64,000 nt of DNA, taken from positions 13,006 through 77,005 of the forward strand of contig NZ_JALOAA010000004.1 in assembly GCF_023229025.1 (NCBI RefSeq). Reading direction: 5' to 3'. This stretch comes from Sulfurimonas sp. (GTDB taxonomy: Bacteria; Campylobacterota; Campylobacteria; Campylobacterales; Sulfurimonadaceae). A program made the position numbers and the translations under genes. Below the pieces are notes generated by a model that saw only the letters and a list, made by a program, of their open reading frames with translations, ran no database searches and was not told the DNA's origin. Shown here one piece after another: positions 1-8,133 of this stretch (within the stretch, counting starts at the first letter, position 1; every line of letters starts with the position of its first letter).

Positions 1-34
1 ATGTTATGCTCATGAACGAACCGGGAAGATACAT

Positions 35-113
35 CTACACAAACCTCACTTTCAAATTTTAACCCCTTCTATTTTTCACATGTTTTAAACATGTGAAAAA
101 TAAAGCACCTTTT
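35..113. repeat. Direct repeat copy 1 (about 80 bp) with internal palindrome
   Basis: This segment recurs at 1519-1601 in the same orientation. The first 51 bases (35-85) are identical to 1519-1569, and the rest matches apart from a few substitutions and a small indel. Bases 72-100 form a near-perfect palindrome (arms of 14 bases, TTTTTCACATGTTT and its complement, one central base) with a T-run on one side and an A-run on the other, so it could act as a bidirectional terminator. It lies downstream of the 3' end of the disrupted gene at 131-1459. Nothing recognisable is seen in bases 1-34. Confidence 0.85.
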
Positions 114-130
114 CTAGACTATTGATAATT

Positions 131-1459
131 TTATTGTAAATATTGTTTTTTTGATATTAACGCTTTGACAAGCGAAGTTTTTATTGATAAATATGCTTCT
201 TCATTCTGTTGTAAAATTTTTTCATCTCTTTTTTGTTGTCTTTTAAGAGAATCTTCATCTTTTTTAATATTGTTGAACTCTATTAAAGCTTGCTGTTTTA
301 TAAGTTTTTCGCTTAGCTTCTTTTTGTTATCTGCTAAAGTTTGTAGTTCATTCTTAATATTTTTCATATCCTCTTTGAGTTTTTTTCTCTCATCATCATT
401 TTTTGATATATTCAACACATCTCTAATCGTGTTCTCTCTTCTTATGGTAGCGTTTATTTCTGATATAGTTTTAGCTATATTTTTATTTATCATATTGTTA
501 TGTTCCATAGGAGAGAGTTCTCCTATGTTAAATTCACAAAGTTTCTTTTGTAAAAGTTCTCTTTTAAAATTAATCTGCTCTATGGAGAGTGCAACTTTGT
601 TGTAGATTTTTACAATAGACATCATTGAAACAACACTCCATCTTAAGCCGCTCTCTGCTTTGATTTGAGGAACTTTATATTTTTTACCGTTAACGACTAT
701 AATATCTAAAGAGTAGTAGTTTAAAAAACTTATAATCTGTTTATTTAACATGCTTACTTCAAAAAGTATAAAATGTGCAATATGTTCAAACATCTCTTCA
801 AAGTGCACCCTAAAAACATATCCTGAAAATCCTTTGAAAAAGATATCATTTTTGTCATATCTTGAAGTTAGTTTGTCATTTATTATTGATTGAATATATT
901 GAAAAACATATTTTTCATAAGTTTCATTATCTAACTTTTTGTCAATTAAATAAGTATTGACAAACTCTCTTGCAGCTTCACGATAAAAATCATCACTCTC
1001 TTTTGCGCTACAAAAATTATCGTAAAATAGTTTTAGTTCTTCTTCATCAAGTCCATTATATCTACTTGCAATTGTTCCTCTCTCCTCTTCACGAATAACC
1101 TTAACTTTAGAAGTATCGAAAAGTTTTATAAAGATAGAGTTGTTTTTAAAAAATATAATGTCATTTTCATGCAGTTCATGTGCTTTTCTAATAGCCTACC
1201 TGATGAGATCTTTTTGGTTTGCTTCATCATCTGATTTTGTTTTTAAATAAGCATTTATCTTATCTACTAATTTTTCAGAAATACAACTCAAATCATCTCT
1301 GCTTTTATAACAATGTATTATCAAGTTTTGATTATCATTTAAAATTTTTATAATATTTGTGATTATTGCAGACATGATTATCCTCTTTTGACCATATGTC
1401 GGCAATTTTGTAGAAAAAGCATCTTTTGTAACTCTCTTAATATTTATAAGATAAATCAT
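131..1459 (-). pseudogene. Unrecognised gene split by a single in-frame amber codon
   Basis: Reading from an ATG at 1459, one frame runs 443 codons to a stop at 131. It is interrupted only by TAG at 1196-1198, which is codon 88. The part after the amber (beginning AIRKAHELHEND) continues in the same frame for about 354 codons without another stop, so the lesion is one nonsense change and not a frameshift. I recognise no family. The product is cytosolic-looking, rich in Lys, Glu and Asn, without a signal peptide or clear membrane segment. Its last 130 residues are strongly charged and probably coiled coil. A promoter-like TATAAT (1476-1481) and an AGGA ribosome-binding site precede the start, so transcription may persist. 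A GTG at 808 could restart translation of a 225-residue C-terminal piece. Direct repeats flank the gene on both sides. Confidence 0.75.
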
Positions 1460-1475
1460 ATGAAATTTATCCTGA

Positions 1476-1481
1476 TTATAC
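1476..1481 (-). promoter_or_regulatory. -10 element of the disrupted gene
   Basis: TATAAT on the minus strand lies 17 bases upstream of the ATG at 1459, with an AGGA Shine-Dalgarno between them. No clear -35 hexamer is seen, which is usual for Campylobacterota sigma-70 promoters. The assignment is inferred from sequence alone. Confidence 0.4.
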
Positions 1482-1518
1482 TATAAATGTTTATAATTAC
1501 AATGCTATTAAAATTTGC

Positions 1519-1601
1519 CTACACAAACCTCACTTTCAAATTTTAACCCCTTCTATTTTTCACATGTTTAAAACATGTGAAAATAAATAAAGCACTCTTT
1601 T
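1519..1601. repeat. Direct repeat copy 2 (about 80 bp) upstream of ispG
   Basis: This is the second copy of the repeat at 35-113. It contains the same palindrome (1557-1583, arms of 13 bases, TTTTCACATGTTT and complement). It sits between the start of the disrupted gene and ispG. It may be the native terminator or leader sequence of the ispG locus, with the other copy produced by duplication or by insertion of the intervening gene. Confidence 0.85.
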
Positions 1602-1607
1602 ATACCA

Positions 1608-1626
1608 AAAGAGATAAAATCTCTTT
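1608..1626. promoter_or_regulatory. Hairpin abutting the ispG start codon
   Basis: AAAGAGAT, AAA, ATCTCTTT form a perfect 8-bp stem with a 3-base loop whose last base immediately precedes the ATG of ispG. The only purine-rich stretch that could act as a ribosome-binding site (AAAGAG) is the 5' arm of this hairpin. Folding would therefore be expected to affect initiation. That regulatory role is inference. Confidence 0.4.
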
Positions 1627-2688
1627 ATGATAAAAAGAGTAAAAACTAAGCAAATTTTTGTAGGTGATGTTGCTGTTGGCGGTGACGCACCTATAAGTGT
1701 GCAATCTATGACATTTTCAAAAACTTCGGATATAACTACTACCGTCGAGCAGATAAAGCGTCTTTATTTTGCAGGGTGCGACATAGTGCGTGTTGCAGTT
1801 CCGGAGATGGAAGATGCACTTGCTCTAAAGAGTATAAAAGAGCAGATCTCGCTTCCGCTTGTAGCAGACATCCACTTTAACCACCGTTTAGCCCTCGTAG
1901 CCGCAGAGGTCGTAGACTGCATTCGCATAAATCCGGGCAATATAGGCTCAAAAGAGCGTGTCAAAGAGGTTGTAAAAGCTTGTCAAGCAAGAAATATCCC
2001 TATTCGCATCGGTGTAAATGCCGGAAGCTTGGAGAAAGAGTTTTTAAGCAGATATGGACAAACCGCAGAGGGGATGGTAGCATCCGCCGAGTACAACATC
2101 AAGTTTTTAGAAGATTTGGGTTTTGATGATATTAAAATCTCACTAAAAGCAAGCGACGTTCAAAGAACAGTCGATGCCTACAGAATGTTGCGTCCTAAAA
2201 ACAGCTACCCTTTTCATCTTGGAGTAACAGAGGCCGGAACACTCTTTCATGCAACCGTTAAAAGCTCAATAGGTCTTGGCGCACTTCTGCTTGATGGAAT
2301 CGGCGATACAATGCGAGTGAGTATAACCGGAGAGCTAGAGGAGGAGATAAATGTTGCGCGTGCAATTCTAAAAGATAGCGGTGCGGCAAAAGATGGTCTA
2401 AACATAATCTCATGTCCGACTTGCGGACGTATTGAGGCGGACCTTGTAACGGCAGTTGGCGAGATAGAGAGACGTACTACACATATAAAAGCGCCTCTTA
2501 ACGTCTCTGTTATGGGGTGCGTCGTAAATGCCATAGGAGAAGCCGCTCATGCAGATGTCGCTATCGCTTATGGCAAAGGAAAGGGACTTGTTATGGTAAA
2601 GGGCGAGGTTGTTGCAAACCTTGATGAGAGTGAACTTGTAGATAGATTTGTACAAGAGGTAGAAAAAATGGCTAAGGATACGCACTAA
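1627..2688 (+). CDS. ispG: 4-hydroxy-3-methylbut-2-enyl diphosphate synthase (flavodoxin/ferredoxin)
   Basis: IspG converts 2-C-methyl-D-erythritol 2,4-cyclodiphosphate to HMBPP in the MEP isoprenoid pathway, using a [4Fe-4S] cluster. The 353-residue protein has the usual bacterial length. It carries the N-terminal TIM-barrel signatures (SVQSMT near residue 27, then VADIHFNHR and RINPGNIG) and the three cluster cysteines C263, C266 (SCPTCGR) and C298 ([11 protein letters not shown]), with the conserved Glu305. The start is the ATG directly after a perfect hairpin. Its stop overlaps the dnaB start by one base (TAATG), so the two are probably translationally coupled. Its product feeds the prenyl synthase encoded at 49009-49854. 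Confidence 0.97.
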   Translation: MIKRVKTKQIFVGDVAVGGDAPISVQSMTFSKTSDITTTVEQIKRLYFAGCDIVRVAVPEMEDALALKSIKEQISLPLVADIHFNHRLALVAAEVVDCIRINPGNIGSKERVKEVVKACQARNIPIRIGVNAGSLEKEFLSRYGQTAEGMVASAEYNIKFLEDLGFDDIKISLKASDVQRTVDAYRMLRPKNSYPFHLGVTEAGTLFHATVKSSIGLGALLLDGIGDTMRVSITGELEEEINVARAILKDSGAAKDGLNIISCPTCGRIEADLVTAVGEIERRTTHIKAPLNVSVMGCVVNAIGEAAHADVAIAYGKGKGLVMVKGEVVANLDESELVDRFVQEVEKMAKDTH

Positions 2689-4130
2689 TGCAAGAAAATT
2701 TATATAATTTAGCTTTTGAGAGAAGCATTTTAAGCTCAATTGTTTTTGAACCGAGCCAGTTTGACGAACTAAGTGTTACTCTAAAGAAGGATGATTTTTA
2801 CCTTCCTGCTCATCAAGATATCTTTAAAGCCATGACTCTTCTTCTACAAAAAGATCAGCCCATTGATGAGGAGTTTATCAAAAAAGAGCTCCTTAAGATG
2901 AAAAAATTTGATGAGAGCGTTATGCTTGAAATTCTCTCAGCAAACCCTATATCAAACACCAAAGCTTATGTTGATGAGATAAAAGACAAATCTCTTAAAC
3001 GCCATCTCTTAACACTTACAACCGAGATTAAGAGAGTAACGGTAGAAGAAGAGCTTCCATCTGCCGAAGTTGTCGATATTGTAGAGAAAAAACTCTATGA
3101 AATAACTCAAGAGAATCAGACAAGCGACTTCAAAGACTCCCCTAAGATGACATATGACACCATGGAGTACATCAAAGAGATGAAAGCTAGAGGCAACAGC
3201 GTCTTAGTCGGTGTTGACACAGGCTTTCATGAGCTAAACAAGATGACTACGGGGTTTGGCAAAGGGGACTTGGTAATAATTGCCGCTCGCCCTGCCATGG
3301 GCAAGACATCTTTTGTATTAAATACCGTAAACTCTCTTATATCTCAAGATAAAGGCGTTGCATTTTTCTCGCTTGAGATGCCTGCTGAACAGCTTATGCT
3401 AAGGCTTCTATCTATTCAGACATCTATTCCTCTTCAAAAACTCCGCGTAGGAGATATGAATGATGATCAGTGGAGTTCGTTAAACGGAGCAATTGATAAG
3501 ATGAATCATGCAAAACTTTTTGTCGATGATCAAGGAAGTATAAATATAAACCAACTCCGCTCAAAACTAAGAAAACTCAAAAATCAGCATCCAGAGATTG
3601 AGATAGCGGTAATTGATTACCTTCAAATTATGCAAGGAGTCGGAAATCAAGATAGACACCTACAGGTTTCAGAAATCTCCCGCGGGCTAAAAATGCTCGC
3701 ACGTGAGCTCAATATGCCCATAGTTGCGCTCTCTCAGCTTAACCGTGGATTAGAGTCTAGAAACGACAAACGCCCTATGTTAAGCGATATTCGTGAGTCC
3801 GGCTCAATCGAGCAAGATGCCGATATTATCCTCTTTGTTTACCGTGATGACGTCTACCTCTACAAGGAGGAGAAAGAGCGTGAAAAAGCGGCAAAAGCAG
3901 AAGGCAAAGAGTTCATTCCAACCTATATCGAAAAAGAGGAAGAGGATGCCGAAATAATTATTGGAAAACAGAGAAACGGTCCAACAGGGCATGTAAAGCT
4001 TATTTTCCAGAAAAAACTAACAAAATTTGTTGATGGGAAAAAAGGGATAGAGACAGTTTTTGAAAATGTAGATATGCGCTCTGCAAATATTGACATTGGA
4101 AATGATTCAGTATCTATGCCGCCTCTTTGA
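2688..4130 (+). CDS. dnaB: Replicative DNA helicase
   Basis: DnaB is the hexameric 5'-3' helicase that unwinds the replication fork. The 480-residue product has the N-terminal all-helical domain (about 1-110), a linker, and a RecA-like C-terminal domain. The Walker A motif is ARPAMGKTS with Lys206, Walker B is IDYLQIM, and the DnaB H4 region follows (LSQLNRGLESR, then DIRESGSIEQDAD). A Lys/Glu-rich insert (KEEKEREKAAKAEGKE, about 395-420) lengthens the loop after this motif; such inserts vary between bacteria. It starts one base before the end of ispG, an operon arrangement without functional relation that is common in small genomes. Confidence 0.97.
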   Translation: MQENLYNLAFERSILSSIVFEPSQFDELSVTLKKDDFYLPAHQDIFKAMTLLLQKDQPIDEEFIKKELLKMKKFDESVMLEILSANPISNTKAYVDEIKDKSLKRHLLTLTTEIKRVTVEEELPSAEVVDIVEKKLYEITQENQTSDFKDSPKMTYDTMEYIKEMKARGNSVLVGVDTGFHELNKMTTGFGKGDLVIIAARPAMGKTSFVLNTVNSLISQDKGVAFFSLEMPAEQLMLRLLSIQTSIPLQKLRVGDMNDDQWSSLNGAIDKMNHAKLFVDDQGSININQLRSKLRKLKNQHPEIEIAVIDYLQIMQGVGNQDRHLQVSEISRGLKMLARELNMPIVALSQLNRGLESRNDKRPMLSDIRESGSIEQDADIILFVYRDDVYLYKEEKEREKAAKAEGKEFIPTYIEKEEEDAEIIIGKQRNGPTGHVKLIFQKKLTKFVDGKKGIETVFENVDMRSANIDIGNDSVSMPPL

Positions 4131-4136
4131 TAAAAG

Positions 4137-5399
4137 ATGATAGAGAGAGTCTCGCTTTTTGCTTCAAAACGCGACTCTTTATTTCTTATCTCTATTGTCT
4201 CTTTTATCCTTATTTTTTCACTCTCTCTAGAGTATATAAACTATAAAAAATTTACAAATTTTGACTCGGCTCTTCTTGATGCTACCGTTTTAAAACAGTA
4301 CACCAAAAGTAAAAACAACAGAGAGTATCAAGTACTAAAACTAAAAAGCAAAGACAATCTCATTTTTTACACAACAGCCAAAAAATCCCTACAAGATTTA
4401 AAAAACCAAGAGGTAGAGATTGAAATCTGGCCTAAAGATTTAAACTTCTACAAATACCTCACTACCTTTTACGGATACAGTAAAATCACAGAGATAAAGA
4501 GTACAAGTAGCACAAAACAAAACCTTAACGATTATATCTCCTCCATGCATAAAGAAAAAGAGCCTCAAAATATATATCAAGCACTCTACACGGCAACCCC
4601 GCTGGATATAGAGTTGCAAAAAATCTTCTCAACGCTGGGCGTATCACACCTTCTTGCAATAAGCGGTTTTCATCTAGGTGTACTAAGTGCTATTTTGTTT
4701 TTTATCATGCGTCCTCTTTATGGCTTTTTTCAGGATAGATTTTTCCCATACAGAAACTCTAAGTTTGACCTTTTTATGCTTGTTGGTCTTGCTCTTTTTA
4801 CATATATGCTCTTTTTAGATTCGCCGCCATCGCTGATTCGGGCTTTTGGTATGCTTGTTGTCGGTTTTATTCTTTATGACAGAGGGATAAAGATAATCTC
4901 AATGCAGACTCTGTTTTTAACAATCTTGCTTCTTTTAGCACTCTTTCCCCGCCTACTCTTCTCTCTTGGTTTTTGGCTCTCGGCAAGCGGGGTTTTTTAT
5001 ATATTTTTATTTTTAATTCACTTTAAGCACTTAAGCAAAGTTTGGCAATTTATACTTCTGCCGGTTTGGGTATATCTTTTAATGCTTCCCTTCTCTTTGG
5101 CAATTTTTGAAAATTTCAGTATCTACCATCCGCTCTCTATTTTATGGACAACACTCTTTACTCTCTTCTATCCGCTAAGTATACTTCTTCATATAGTCGG
5201 GTTTGGAGATATTTTTGACCCCGCTTTGCTATGGCTTTTAAAGCTGGGAGAGGATGGAGTTTTAATAACACTTAATCAATATCTATTTTTTCTCTATCTC
5301 CTCCTCTCCTTTGGAGCTATTTTTAACAGGCTCTGCATGAGGTTGCTTCTGGGCTTTGCTTTGTCTCTTTTCATATACGCGATTTATCATGTAGCATAG
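4137..5399 (+). CDS. comEC: ComEC/Rec2-family DNA uptake channel, short form
   Basis: ComEC forms the inner-membrane channel for single-stranded DNA entry during natural transformation. The 420-residue protein has an N-terminal membrane anchor, a soluble segment of about 100 residues, then a multi-spanning competence domain beginning near ISGFHLGVLSA and including SPPSLIRAFGM. It lacks the C-terminal metallo-beta-lactamase-like domain of longer ComEC proteins, as is usual for Campylobacterota. The ATG lies 6 bases after the dnaB stop with no clear ribosome-binding site, suggesting coupling. Its last 117 bases are antisense to the 3' end of the YihY-family gene. A ComEA-like protein is encoded at 46621-46872. 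Confidence 0.88.
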   Translation: MIERVSLFASKRDSLFLISIVSFILIFSLSLEYINYKKFTNFDSALLDATVLKQYTKSKNNREYQVLKLKSKDNLIFYTTAKKSLQDLKNQEVEIEIWPKDLNFYKYLTTFYGYSKITEIKSTSSTKQNLNDYISSMHKEKEPQNIYQALYTATPLDIELQKIFSTLGVSHLLAISGFHLGVLSAILFFIMRPLYGFFQDRFFPYRNSKFDLFMLVGLALFTYMLFLDSPPSLIRAFGMLVVGFILYDRGIKIISMQTLFLTILLLLALFPRLLFSLGFWLSASGVFYIFLFLIHFKHLSKVWQFILLPVWVYLLMLPFSLAIFENFSIYHPLSILWTTLFTLFYPLSILLHIVGFGDIFDPALLWLLKLGEDGVLITLNQYLFFLYLLLSFGAIFNRLCMRLLLGFALSLFIYAIYHVA

Positions 5400-6170
5400 C
5401 TTTAGTCCATATACAAATATAATCCACGATACATAAATCCATAAGAACAGAAACATAACGATAGAAAAAGAGCCATATATCGTTGCATATGCTTTGTTAT
5501 AAAAGACATAGTAGATAAAGCCGTTTTTGGCAATGCTAAAAGCGATGGAAGTAATAAATGAGCTTATTAGTGAGGCTTTTGTATTGATTTTTGTATTTGC
5601 CGAAATTTGAAATATTAGAAAAAAGAGCGCCCATATAATGAGATAGGGAACATAAGGAAGAATATTGATACCGGATGTATATTCACTACCTGACATCAAA
5701 GAGGCGACATATCCGGTTATATAAAAAGAGACTCCAAGACCTATAGGCGTTAAGGTAAGAAGCGTCCAAAAAGTTGTCACAGACTCCCAAAAACCTCTTT
5801 TTTTTACATGAAAAATCTTATTTGCAATATATTCAAAATTTTGAAAAAACAGAAGGGAAGAGACAATCACCACCACAAAACTTATCATGCTCATCTCTAC
5901 GGAGTTTTGTAAAAAACCGTTTATATATTTCATTAACGAGTCTGAGTTTACCGGCATTATGTTTGAGAACATAAACTCTTGAATCTTCTCATAATACCCT
6001 GAAAAACTCGGCATAGAGGTAAAGACGGTAAGCATAATTAGCAGAAGCGGAATTAGTGTAAAAATTGTATAGAAACTAAGACTTGCCGCATAAAAAGTAA
6101 GGTCTCTATCTATAAATGAGATTACGAAAAGTCTTATATATTTATAGATTTTTTTAATTATTTGAAACAA
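5283..6170 (-). CDS. YihY/UPF0761 (RNase BN-like) family inner-membrane protein
   Basis: The protein has about six membrane helices and the family signatures FYAASLSFYTIFTLIPLLL near the N-terminus and FLFLWIYVSWIIFVYGL near the C-terminus. YihY proteins were once named RNase BN; their true function is not established. I chose a TTG at 6168-6170 (product LFQIIKKI, 295 residues) because AGGG lies 6 bases upstream. An ATG at 6218 would add 16 residues unlike the family and has no ribosome-binding site. The charged C-terminal tail of about 39 residues (ending EEEIEKK) is encoded antisense to the comEC 3' end. The family assignment is firm, the start less so. Confidence 0.88.
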   Translation of the reverse strand: MFQIIKKIYKYIRLFVISFIDRDLTFYAASLSFYTIFTLIPLLLIMLTVFTSMPSFSGYYEKIQEFMFSNIMPVNSDSLMKYINGFLQNSVEMSMISFVVVIVSSLLFFQNFEYIANKIFHVKKRGFWESVTTFWTLLTLTPIGLGVSFYITGYVASLMSGSEYTSGINILPYVPYLIIWALFFLIFQISANTKINTKASLISSFITSIAFSIAKNGFIYYVFYNKAYATIYGSFSIVMFLFLWIYVSWIIFVYGLKLCYMINRVYEKRQSKAQKQPHAEPVKNSSKGEEEIEKK

Positions 6171-6239
6171 AAAACACCCTTTTGGCAAATTGATAACTTT
6201 ATTATGACACATCATCACTTATTTTTTTTATCTCTGTGT

Positions 6240-6245
6240 TATAAT
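6240..6245 (+). promoter_or_regulatory. Extended -10 promoter for the haem-GGDEF gene
   Basis: TATAAT preceded by TGT (extended -10) follows a T-rich tract at about 6221-6231, the pattern typical of sigma-70 promoters in this phylum. The predicted transcript starts near 6252, about 43 bases before the ATG, with AAAGG as ribosome-binding site. Confidence 0.5.
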
Positions 6246-6294
6246 AAGCAAAAATTATATTTTAACACAACACAAAAGAACAAAGGTTGCTACA

Positions 6295-8133
6295 ATGGGC
6301 ACAAGGCAAAAAATCACATTGATTCTATCCGGACTCTTTTTGGTATTTTTTATATCGATGATTATAATTGTTTCACTTAGTTTTAGAAACTTCGGCATAG
6401 AGAGTGCTCAAAAAAGAGCCATGCTGACTGCTGAAGTTGTAAAGAGCGGTCTAACCTCACATATGGTTAACGGCATAATGGATAAGCGGCTCTATTTCTT
6501 AAATCATATAGAAAATATTGAAAATATTTCTGCCCTCTGGGTTGCTAGAGCACCGACAGTAATTAAACAGTATGGAGAAGGTTTTAATAACGAGATTGCC
6601 CGAGACAAAATAGACAAAAAAGTACTCGCAAGCGGAAAAACAGAACAAGAGATTATTGAGACTGCCGTTAAAAGTACAATACGTATGACTATACCATATA
6701 AAGCCTCCTCATTTGGCGACACAAACTGCATGTCTTGCCATGATGCCAAAGAAGGAGAGGTCCTTGGAGCTATAAGTATGGTAATTGACATTAGCGATAT
6801 TAGGGGAAGCAGTTTTACTACAGTGGGATATACTGCACTTTTGGCTCTACTTATTATGGCAGCGGTACTCCTAGTGGTAAATAAATTTCTAAAACCATAT
6901 ATTAATATTTTTTACTCCATCAGAGATGTCATGATGGCTGCGTATAGCGGTAACTACTCAAAAAGGGTTGATGGAGGAGAGCTTGAGGAGAGCAAATCTG
7001 TTGCAAATATGCTCAACTCCCTCCTTGAGAAACTTCAAAAAGTATTTGATGAGATTGACAAAAAAGTATATATTTTTGTTCAAAACAAAAACAAAGAGGT
7101 ATCTCATGACCCGCTTGTAAATATTAATGACACCATAGATAAGCTCTCAGAAATCTATAAATTTAAACAGACGATTGAGCATGATGAAAAATTAGAAGAT
7201 ATATACGATAGATTAGCATATGTCTTTAAAACAAAATTTAAGCTCAGTGACTTTACTATCATAGAAGCAGATGCACTTAGCGGCATTAAGAAAGTTGTTT
7301 ACAGCGTAAACGGCTGTCACTGTGATTTGGCTGATGGAGAGTGCAGAGCAGACAGAATAAACAGCATAGTTGATTCAACAATCTTTGATGAGACATGCAG
7401 TAAGTTTCATAAGCCCAATTTAGAGTATCTATGTCTTCCTTTCTCAATCTCAAATGAGTTAAACCTTATAATTTCTGTAGTTACACAAGATAAAGAGGAG
7501 AGCCTCAGGGTTAGAAAACTAGCCGGCTTGATAGAAGATTATATAGCTACGGCAAGACCTGCAATTGTCAGTAAAAAACTTATGCAGATACTAAACAAAA
7601 TGGCTAGAGTAGATCAGCTAACCGGAATGTTCAATCGTAAATACCTTGATGAGTTTGCAGAGACAGCAATTCCACAAGCATTAAGAAGTAATATCCCATA
7701 TGGAGTTTTGATGATTGATATAGACTTTTTCAAGATGATTAACGATACATATGGACATGATGTGGGAGATGAAGCGATAAGAGTAGTCTCAAGAGTAATC
7801 AAGGAGTCAATCCGCTCCTCAGATATTGCCGTTAGATTTGGCGGTGAAGAGTTTATAGTACTTCTGCATAACTGCGATAAGGCGTATATAAAAGAGGTTG
7901 CAGAAAAAATTCGTACAAATTTTGCCAAACAGAAGATAAGTGCCGGTTCTGAGACTTTTAGTAAAACACTTAGCGTCGGAGCGGTTATGTTTCCGGATGA
8001 TAGCGATAGTATCTGGAAGTGTATTAAATATGCGGATATTTCTCTATACCATGCAAAAGAGCATGGTAGAAATCAAGTCGTATGTTTTGATCAGAGCCTA
8101 ATCAAAGATGAGAAGATGAAAACCTCATTCTAA
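6295..8133 (+). CDS. Membrane diguanylate cyclase with periplasmic single c-haem sensor
   Basis: The 612-residue protein has a membrane helix at about 8-28, a periplasmic domain with one c-type haem motif CMSCH (C145-H149), a second helix at about 178-197, a HAMP-like segment, a GAF-like cytosolic region at about 280-435, and a C-terminal GGDEF domain. The active site is GGEEF (516-520) and the inhibitory RxxD site RSSD (507-510) lies five residues before it, so the cyclase should be active and product-inhibited. The haem domain resembles the Tll0287/DUF3365 type, proposed to sense redox state or small ligands. The cytosolic region has several cysteines (GCHC, GEC, ETC, YLC). The gene ends 9 bases into the convergent glcD-like gene. 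The catalytic role is secure; the signal is inferred. Confidence 0.88.
   Translation: MGTRQKITLILSGLFLVFFISMIIIVSLSFRNFGIESAQKRAMLTAEVVKSGLTSHMVNGIMDKRLYFLNHIENIENISALWVARAPTVIKQYGEGFNNEIARDKIDKKVLASGKTEQEIIETAVKSTIRMTIPYKASSFGDTNCMSCHDAKEGEVLGAISMVIDISDIRGSSFTTVGYTALLALLIMAAVLLVVNKFLKPYINIFYSIRDVMMAAYSGNYSKRVDGGELEESKSVANMLNSLLEKLQKVFDEIDKKVYIFVQNKNKEVSHDPLVNINDTIDKLSEIYKFKQTIEHDEKLEDIYDRLAYVFKTKFKLSDFTIIEADALSGIKKVVYSVNGCHCDLADGECRADRINSIVDSTIFDETCSKFHKPNLEYLCLPFSISNELNLIISVVTQDKEESLRVRKLAGLIEDYIATARPAIVSKKLMQILNKMARVDQLTGMFNRKYLDEFAETAIPQALRSNIPYGVLMIDIDFFKMINDTYGHDVGDEAIRVVSRVIKESIRSSDIAVRFGGEEFIVLLHNCDKAYIKEVAEKIRTNFAKQKISAGSETFSKTLSVGAVMFPDDSDSIWKCIKYADISLYHAKEHGRNQVVCFDQSLIKDEKMKTSF

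Noticed and set aside
72..100. Palindrome as part of a CRISPR-like or inverted-repeat transposon end
   Set aside because: The two copies are in direct orientation with unrelated flanks, there is no transposase, and a spacer array is absent.
165..605. 146-codon plus-strand frame (rich in Ser, Phe, Leu) inside the disrupted gene
   Set aside because: It is antisense to the Lys/Glu-rich coiled coil of the minus-strand gene, which produces exactly such Ser/Phe/Leu strings, and it has no ribosome-binding site.
1196..1198. Amber codon as pyrrolysine or a programmed readthrough site
   Set aside because: No pyrrolysine context, no downstream stem-loop and no related biology in this lineage; a nonsense mutation is simpler.
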